Assembly (NCBI GenBank): GCA_016463455.1 | Contig: JAEMRG010000099.1 | Span: forward strand, 1 to 7,386 | Length of the DNA: 7,386 nt | Origin: Rhodoferax sp. | GTDB taxonomy: Bacteria > Pseudomonadota > Gammaproteobacteria > Burkholderiales > Burkholderiaceae_C | Direction: 5' to 3' | Part shown: piece after piece, positions 1-5,101 of the stretch | Layout of the letters: every line of letters begins with the position of its first letter | How positions within the stretch are numbered: position 1 is the first letter of the stretch | Position numbers and translations under genes: made by a program | The notes under the pieces: generated by a model | The model's database searches: none | The model's input: the letters and a program-made list of their open reading frames with translations, nothing else | Told to the model about the DNA's origin: nothing

Positions 1-2890
1 GCACCGCTTCTTCCAGCAGTTCGGTCAATTCCTCGATGATGAAAGCACCTTGCGACGGGTTTTCGTTTTTCGCCAGGCCCCATTCGCGGTTGATGATGAG
101 CTGAATCGCCATCGCCCGGCGCACACTGTCTTCGGTGGGCGTGGTGATGGCCTCATCGAAGGCATTAGTGTGCAGGCTGTTGCAGTTGTCGTAAATCGCG
201 ATCAGCGCTTGTAGCGTGGTCCGTATGTCGTTGAACTGAATTTCCTGCGCATGCAGGCTGCGGCCGCTGGTTTGGATGTGGTACTTGAGTTTTTGGCTGC
301 GCTCGTTAGCGCCGTATTTTTCTTTCATCGCCACCGCCCAAATGCGGCGCGCAACCCGGCCCATGACGGTGTATTCCGGATCCATACCGTTGCTAAAGAA
401 GAAGGACAAGTTGGGCGCAAAGTCATCTATGTGCATGCCGCGCGCCAGATAGGCTTCCACAAAAGTAAAGCCGTTAGACAGCGTAAAGGCCAGTTGCGAA
501 ATCGGATTGGCACCGGCTTCGGCAATGTGGTAGCCGCTGATGGACACGCTGTAGAAATTGCGCACCTTATGGTCCACAAAATACTGCGCCACATCGCCCA
601 TGACCTTGAGTGAAAACTCGGTGGAGAAGATGCAGGTGTTCTGGCCCTGGTCTTCTTTCAGAATATCCGCTTGTACCGTGCCGCGCACGTTTTGCTTAAC
701 CCAGGCGCGGATGTCGGCGGCCTCTTTGGCATCCGGCTCGCGGCCTTTTTCGGTACGGAATTTGTCCAGATTCTGGTCTATGGCGGTGTTCATGAACATG
801 GCCAATATGCTGGGCGCCGGGCCGTTGATGGTCATGGATACGCTGGTGCTGGAGCTGCACAAATCAAAGCCGCCGTACAGCACCTTCATGTCCTCCAGCG
901 TGGCAATACTGACACCCGAGTTACCCACTTTGCCGTAGATGTCGGGCCGCAAGTCCGGGTCATTGCCGTAGAGCGTGACCGAGTCAAACGCCGTGGACAG
1001 GCGCTTGGCAGGCATGCCCTGGCTGAGCAGCTTGAAACGGGTGTTGGTACGAAAGGCATCGCCTTCGCCGGCGAACATGCGGGTGGGGTCTTCGCCCTCG
1101 CGCTTGAAGGTGAAAGTACCGGCGGTATAGGGGTAATGGCCGGGCACGTTGTCCAACATCAGCCACTGCAAGATTTCGCCATGGTCCTGGTATTTGGGCA
1201 GCGCCACTTTGGGAATGACCGTGCCGCTGAGCGAAGTGGTGGTCAGGGCGGTGCGCATTTCTTTGTCGCGCACGGTGACCACCAGTTCGCTGCCTGCGTA
1301 GTCCTGCTGCATCTGGGGCCACTGTGTCAGCAATGCACGTGCATCGGCGTGTTGCAGTACCCCGCGCTCATCGGCCAAGGCCAGCGCGGCTTCGGCGGCG
1401 CGCGCTTTAGCCGGACGGTCCACTTGCAGCATGACAGCCGCGGCGCGCAATTGCTGGATTTCACGGGCCAACGCGGCCTGGCCGCGAGCGCGCTTTTTAT
1501 AGCCGCGCACGGTATCGCCGATTTCGGACAAATAGCGGGTGCGCGCCGCTGGCACCACCGGGGTTTGGTTGGAGCTAAAGCGCACATTCACACGCGGTAG
1601 CAGGCCTTGCGCCAGGGTTTGCAAGCCCAGGGCCTGCAAGCGCAGCAGCATGGCCTGGTACAGCGCGGTCACCCCATCATCGTTAAAGCGTGCCGCCATG
1701 GTGCCAAATACCGGCATGGCCTCAAAAGGCTGGCCCCAGGCCTCTCGGTTGCGCTGCACTTGCTTGGACACATCACGCAGCGCGTCGCCTGCGCCCTTGC
1801 GGTCAAATTTGTTGATGGCGACGAACTCGGCAAAGTCCAGCATGTCTATTTTTTCCAGCTGGCTGGCAGCGCCAAACTCCGGCGTCATCACGTACAAGGG
1901 CATATCGACCAAAGGCACGATGGCGGCATCGCCTTGGCCTATGCCAGAGGTCTCCACCACAATCAGGTCAAAGCCTGCGGCCTTGCAAGCAGCGATCGCA
2001 TCGGGCAGGGCTTGGCTAACTTCCGAGCCGAATTCGCGCGTAGCCAGCGAGCGCATAAACACGCGCGGCGCATTCTGGCCCGCAGCCCAGGGTGCAATCG
2101 CGTTCATGCGGATGCGGTCACCCAACAGCGCGCCGCCACTCTTGCGGCGCGAAGGGTCGATAGATATCACGGCAATGCGCAAGCTGTCGCCCAAATCCAG
2201 GCGAAAGCGGCGGATCAATTCATCGGTGAGTGAGGATTTACCGGCGCCGCCGGTGCCGGTGATGCCGATGGTGGGCACCTTGGCAGCCGCCGCCTGCGTG
2301 CGCAGGGCTTGCAGCAGCTCAGGCGCCACTTTGCCGGCTTCGATGGCGGTCATCAACTGCGCCAGCGCGCGCCAGGCGGCGTCGCTATGGCCTTGGATGG
2401 CTGCTAATTCTTTGGGCGCGAAGCTGCTTAGCTCCCGGTCGCAACGCATCACCATCTCACCGATCATGCCAGCCAGGCCCATTTTTTGCCCATCCTCCGG
2501 GCTGTAAATACGGCTCACGCCATAGCTTTGCAGTTCGCGGATTTCAGCGGGGACGATCACGCCGCCGCCACCGCCAAACACCTGGATATGCGCGCCGCCC
2601 CGGCTTTTGAGTAAATCCACCATGTACTTAAAGTACTCCACATGCCCGCCCTGGTAGGAGCTGATGGCGATGCCTTGGACGTCTTCCTGCAAAGCGGCGG
2701 TGACCACTTCTTCGACGCTGCGGTTGTGGCCCAGATGGATGACTTCGGTACCCATGCCTTGCAAAATGCGACGCATGATGTTGATGGCCGCGTCATGCCC
2801 GTCAAACAAGCTGGCGGCGGTGACGAAACGCACTTTGTGCGTGGGCCGGTAATTGGCAAGCGCCTTGAATTCTGCGGATAAATCGGTCAT
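1..2890 (-). CDS. icmF: Fused isobutyryl-CoA mutase IcmF, N-terminal 963 residues (C-terminus beyond left edge)
   Basis: Adenosylcobalamin-dependent mutase that interconverts isobutyryl-CoA and n-butyryl-CoA in the cytoplasm, with its G-protein chaperone fused in the same chain. The reading frame is open from ATG at 2890 to the window edge. The domain order is diagnostic. A B12-binding domain covers residues 15-150, with D30-G-H32 supplying the lower-axial histidine and a glycine run at 106-110. A MeaB-like GTPase covers about 205-430, with Walker A GTGGAGKS at 212-219, ETSGIGQGD at 313-321 and NKFD at 360-363. A linker follows, then the mutase barrel from about 560 with SISGYH at 783-788. 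Phe606 and Gln750 occupy the substrate-selecting positions that are Tyr and Arg in methylmalonyl-CoA mutase, which favours isobutyryl-CoA. The family is about 1,090 residues long, so roughly 125 are missing. AAGG at 2904-2901 is a weak ribosome site 10 nt before the ATG. A palindrome lies 48 bp upstream. The name is secure; the exact substrate is inferred. Confidence 0.95.
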   Translation of the reverse strand, partial: MTDLSAEFKALANYRPTHKVRFVTAASLFDGHDAAINIMRRILQGMGTEVIHLGHNRSVEEVVTAALQEDVQGIAISSYQGGHVEYFKYMVDLLKSRGGAHIQVFGGGGGVIVPAEIRELQSYGVSRIYSPEDGQKMGLAGMIGEMVMRCDRELSSFAPKELAAIQGHSDAAWRALAQLMTAIEAGKVAPELLQALRTQAAAAKVPTIGITGTGGAGKSSLTDELIRRFRLDLGDSLRIAVISIDPSRRKSGGALLGDRIRMNAIAPWAAGQNAPRVFMRSLATREFGSEVSQALPDAIAACKAAGFDLIVVETSGIGQGDAAIVPLVDMPLYVMTPEFGAASQLEKIDMLDFAEFVAINKFDRKGAGDALRDVSKQVQRNREAWGQPFEAMPVFGTMAARFNDDGVTALYQAMLLRLQALGLQTLAQGLLPRVNVRFSSNQTPVVPAARTRYLSEIGDTVRGYKKRARGQAALAREIQQLRAAAVMLQVDRPAKARAAEAALALADERGVLQHADARALLTQWPQMQQDYAGSELVVTVRDKEMRTALTTTSLSGTVIPKVALPKYQDHGEILQWLMLDNVPGHYPYTAGTFTFKREGEDPTRMFAGEGDAFRTNTRFKLLSQGMPAKRLSTAFDSVTLYGNDPDLRPDIYGKVGNSGVSIATLEDMKVLYGGFDLCSSSTSVSMTINGPAPSILAMFMNTAIDQNLDKFRTEKGREPDAKEAADIRAWVKQNVRGTVQADILKEDQGQNTCIFSTEFSLKVMGDVAQYFVDHKVRNFYSVSISGYHIAEAGANPISQLAFTLSNGFTFVEAYLARGMHIDDFAPNLSFFFSNGMDPEYTVMGRVARRIWAVAMKEKYGANERSQKLKYHIQTSGRSLHAQEIQFNDIRTTLQALIAIYDNCNSLHTNAFDEAITTPTEDSVRRAMAIQLIINREWGLAKNENPSQGAFIIEELTELLEEAV

Positions 2891-2938
2891 GGTGAAACAG
2901 CCTTGGTGCGGATACGAAAGGGTTTGCCGGTGGCGGCA

Positions 2939-2960
2939 TTGACGTTTACGTAAACGTCAA
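2939..2960. promoter_or_regulatory. Perfect 22-bp palindrome, candidate operator between icmF and coaX
   Basis: TTGACGTTTACGTAAACGTCAA reads identically on both strands with no mismatch; the next pair outward (A2938/C2961) breaks the symmetry. It holds three ACGT units at 2942, 2948 and 2954, exactly 6 bp apart. It can therefore be read as two overlapping 16-bp sites (2939-2954 and 2945-2960), each of the form TTkACGTwwACGTmAA. As I recall, such sites resemble operators predicted for the MerR-family regulator LiuR, which controls branched-chain amino acid and acyl-CoA catabolism in proteobacteria. That would suit icmF, but the match to LiuR is inference. In the icmF direction, TTTACA (2967-2962) resembles a -35 box and a weak GTCAAT (2943-2938) could be the -10. 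This would place the palindrome across the spacer, as is usual for MerR-type promoters. Confidence 0.6.
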
Positions 2961-2985
2961 CTGTAAACCATTCCCAGCGCTTGGC

Positions 2986-2991
2986 GATAAT
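2986..2991 (+). promoter_or_regulatory. Possible -10 box for coaX
   Basis: GATAAT matches the sigma-70 -10 consensus at five of six bases. No strong -35 lies 16-18 bp upstream; CTGTAA at 2961-2966 is a poor match with a 19-bp gap. If this box is used, transcription would begin near 2998. That would exclude the upstream TTG (2981) and ATG (2990) starts and leave a leader of about 16 nt before the ATG at 3014. This is weak evidence from sequence similarity alone. Confidence 0.3.
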
Positions 2992-3013
2992 GCGCCCAAA
3001 CTTTCCTTTGTTT

Positions 3014-3784
3014 ATGACTTTTCTGGCGCTCGATATCGGCAATACCCGCCTCAAATGGGCCCAGTACCGCACAGCGCATCCCGGCGCAGCTCTGCTGGCC
3101 CAAGGGGCTGAGTTTTTAGAGAATATCGACAAACTGGCCGACGGCGCCTGGAGCCGTCTGCCGCCGCCAAAGCACATACTGGGCAGCGTGGTGGCAGGGG
3201 ACGCCGTCAAGCGCCGCGTCGAAATGCAAATGGAATTGTGGGACGTCATGCCGCAGTGGGTAGTGGCCAGCGACAACGAAGCGGGCGTGCGCAATGGCTA
3301 CGACCACCCCACCCGCCTGGGCGCGGACCGCTGGGTGGCCATCATCGGCGCCTACCACCGCATGCTGGCTCAGGGTGCACCCCGGCCTATGGTGGTAGTG
3401 ATGGTGGGCACCGCAGTCACCGTCGAAGCCGTATCGGCGGACGGGCGCTTTTTAGGCGGCATGATTATTCCGGGCCACGGCATCATGCTGCGCGCCCTGG
3501 AGTCCGGCACTGCCGGTTTGCACGTGCCCACCGGCGAGGTGCGCCCTTTCCCCACCAATACCAGCGATGCGCTCACCAGCGGCGGTACCTACGCGATTGC
3601 TGGAGCGGTCGAATGCATGGTGCAGCATGTGCGCAGCCACTGCGGCGGCGAGCCCCTGTGCGTCATGACCGGCGGCGCCGGCTGGAAAATGGCCCCGTCC
3701 ATGACCCGCCCTTTCGAACTGGTGGACAACTTGATTTTTGACGGCCTGCTGCAGATGGCAGCGCAACGCTTTGCGCCAGCCTAG
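3014..3784 (+). CDS. coaX: Type III pantothenate kinase CoaX
   Basis: Phosphorylates pantothenate to 4'-phosphopantothenate using ATP, the first step of coenzyme A synthesis; cytoplasmic. The 256-residue length fits the family. The chain starts MTFLALDIGNTRLKW, with the ASKHA-fold phosphate motif D7-I-G-N-T. GADRW at 103-107 is the family's pantothenate-site motif, GTAVT at 132-136 is the second phosphate loop, followed by GG at 148-149, and MTGGAG at 218-223 lies in the nucleotide region. The residue before GTA, normally Asp in DxGTA, is Met130. I chose ATG 3014 because the family signature starts there and a -10-like box overlaps the upstream ATG at 2990; TTG 2981 and ATG 2990 stay possible, and no start has a clear ribosome site. 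Type III enzymes are generally not feedback-inhibited by CoA. Related proteins in Bordetella were first named Baf. The gene is divergent from icmF, and its stop codon overlaps that of the convergent amidohydrolase. Confidence 0.93.
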   Translation: MTFLALDIGNTRLKWAQYRTAHPGAALLAQGAEFLENIDKLADGAWSRLPPPKHILGSVVAGDAVKRRVEMQMELWDVMPQWVVASDNEAGVRNGYDHPTRLGADRWVAIIGAYHRMLAQGAPRPMVVVMVGTAVTVEAVSADGRFLGGMIIPGHGIMLRALESGTAGLHVPTGEVRPFPTNTSDALTSGGTYAIAGAVECMVQHVRSHCGGEPLCVMTGGAGWKMAPSMTRPFELVDNLIFDGLLQMAAQRFAPA

Positions 3785-4974
3785 ACTTTTGGCGCCAGCC
3801 AAGCTTGTGCCAGCCTCACCCAGTAGCTAGCACCCAGGGGCAGCAAGGCGTCGTTGAAGTCGTAGCTGGGGTTGTGCAACATGCAGGGGCCCATGCCGTG
3901 GCCCAATTCGCGGTGGGCCCCATCGCCGTTGGCGATAAAGGCGTAGCAGCCGGGCTTGGCCATCAACATATAGGAAAAATCTTCCGCGCCCATGGTCGGC
4001 TCCTGCACTTGCACGCGGGCTTCGCCCACGATAGAGGCCATCACTTTGCGCGCAAACCGGGCCTCCGCTTCGGAGTTGATGGTGGGCGGGTAATTGCGCG
4101 AAAACTCAAATGTGCATTCGGCGCCGAAAGCGGCGGCGGTGTGCTGGGCAATCTCGCGCATGCGCGCCTCTATCTTGTCCAGCACCTCGACGGTGAAGGT
4201 GCGCACCGTGCCCTCTAAAGTACAACTATCGGGGATGACGTTGGTGGCCTCGCCGGCGTTGATCATGGTGACGGAGATCACGCCAGCCTCAATCGGTTTG
4301 ATATTGCGGCTGATGATGGTTTGAAAGGCCTGCACCATTTGGCAGGCCACCGGCACCGGGTCGATGGTGTTATGCGGAATGGCCGCATGGCCGCCTTTGC
4401 CGCGCACCACGATTTTGAATTCATTGCTCGATGCCATCACCGGGCCGGGGCTGACTGCAAACTCGCCCACCTCCCCGCCCGGCCAGTTGTGCAGGCCGAA
4501 CACCGCCTCCATGGGAAATTTTTCAAACAAACCGTCCCGGATCATCTCGCGCGCACCGCCGCCGCCTTCTTCGGCGGGTTGGAAGATGACATAGACGGTG
4601 CCGTCAAAGTCGCGGTGCTTGGCCAGGTGCTGGGCCGCCGCCAACAGCATGGCGGTGTGGCCATCGTGGCCGCAGGCGTGCATACGTCCCGGGTGGCGGC
4701 TGGCGTGGGCAAAGGTATTAAATTCCTGCATCGGCAACGCATCCATATCGGCACGCAAGCCAATAGCGCGCGGCGATGTACCCGCCTGGATGATGCCAAC
4801 CACGCCCGTCGTGCCCATGCCCCGGTGCATGGGGATACCCCAGGCGCTGAGCTGGGCGGCAACCACATCGGCGGTACGCTCTTCCTTGAAACACAGTTCG
4901 GGGTGGGCGTGCAAATCGCGCCGCACAGCGGCTATAGCGGGGGCGTTTTCCACAATCGCGTCGATTAATTCCAT
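3781..4974 (-). CDS. M20D-family amidohydrolase (hippurate hydrolase / N-acyl-amino acid hydrolase type)
   Basis: Metal-dependent hydrolase of 397 residues that cleaves N-acyl or N-aroyl amides, such as hippurate to benzoate plus glycine, in the cytoplasm. All expected M20D residues are visible: the RRDLHAHPEL opening (18-27), RADMDALP (74-81), CGHDGH with ligands Cys101 and His103 (101-106), PAEEGGGG with catalytic Glu135 and ligand Glu136 (133-140), His162 in GLHNWP, and His367 in LHNPSYDFND. The inserted dimerisation (satellite) domain spans about 183-295 and carries GGHAAIPH (194-201). There is no signal peptide. ATG 4974 gives the family's usual N-terminus, preceded by GAAAG about 6 nt upstream; an in-frame GTG at 4992 would add six residues. 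The true substrate cannot be read from the sequence; auxin-conjugate, acetyl-amino-acid and hippurate hydrolases share this fold. The gene is divergent from the molybdoenzyme and tail-to-tail with coaX. Confidence 0.92.
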   Translation of the reverse strand: MELIDAIVENAPAIAAVRRDLHAHPELCFKEERTADVVAAQLSAWGIPMHRGMGTTGVVGIIQAGTSPRAIGLRADMDALPMQEFNTFAHASRHPGRMHACGHDGHTAMLLAAAQHLAKHRDFDGTVYVIFQPAEEGGGGAREMIRDGLFEKFPMEAVFGLHNWPGGEVGEFAVSPGPVMASSNEFKIVVRGKGGHAAIPHNTIDPVPVACQMVQAFQTIISRNIKPIEAGVISVTMINAGEATNVIPDSCTLEGTVRTFTVEVLDKIEARMREIAQHTAAAFGAECTFEFSRNYPPTINSEAEARFARKVMASIVGEARVQVQEPTMGAEDFSYMLMAKPGCYAFIANGDGAHRELGHGMGPCMLHNPSYDFNDALLPLGASYWVRLAQAWLAPKV

Positions 4975-5010
4975 GGCGAGCTTTCGTTTCACATGACTAA
5001 ACAGGTACGA

Positions 5011-5025
5011 CCCGGCGGCGCCGGG
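5011..5025. repeat. GC-rich inverted repeat (hairpin)
   Basis: CCCGGC and GCCGGG flank a three-base GGC spacer, giving a perfect 6-bp, all G/C stem. It sits 37 bp upstream of the amidohydrolase start and 77 bp upstream of the molybdoenzyme ATG. No run of T follows on either strand, so it is not a typical intrinsic terminator. It could be a protein-binding dyad or a leader hairpin, or a by-product of high G+C. No function can be assigned. Confidence 0.45.
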
Positions 5026-5053
5026 CGGCACAAAAGGGCAGATGGCGGCACAA
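5024..5053. repeat. Two 10-bp direct repeats, 20 bp apart
   Basis: GGCGGCACAA occurs at 5024-5033 and again at 5044-5053. The start-to-start distance of 20 bp, about two helical turns, places both copies on the same DNA face. The second copy overlaps a small hairpin (GCGGC 5045-5049 with GCCGC 5056-5060) and a CACAAT -10-like hexamer. This geometry would suit a tandem regulator site, but a short duplication in GC-rich DNA is equally possible. Confidence 0.35.
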
Positions 5054-5101
5054 TGGCCGCTTATCTCAGCCATCGTGCGGCCCCGCCCGCGCCTTCCCAC
5101 T

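Larger units (their letters stand above)
4975..5101. promoter_or_regulatory. Divergent promoter region between the amidohydrolase and the molybdoenzyme
   Basis: This 127-bp gap must hold both promoters, because the flanking genes start on opposite sides of it. I see no convincing -35/-10 pair. CACAAT at 5049-5054 is a four-of-six -10 match on the plus strand without a recognisable -35. If it is used, transcription would begin near 5061, which would favour ATG 5102 over ATG 5042 for the molybdoenzyme. On the minus strand I see only weak AT-richer sequence around 4993-5005. The structured elements inside the gap are listed separately. Confidence 0.4.

Noticed and set aside
1539..2507. Long plus-strand open frame (322 codons) opposite icmF, and similar ones at 671-1600 and 1607-2233
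   Set aside because: They lie fully antisense to a frame that encodes every IcmF motif. Their products show no recognisable domain and are rich in the Ala/Arg/His/Gly expected from mirrored GC-rich codons.
3775..3815. Three copies of GCCAGCC near the coaX/amidohydrolase junction
   Set aside because: Spacing is irregular (19 and 15 bp) and the copies fall in Ala/Trp/Leu codons of the two C-termini, so this looks like codon coincidence. They do not form a terminator stem.
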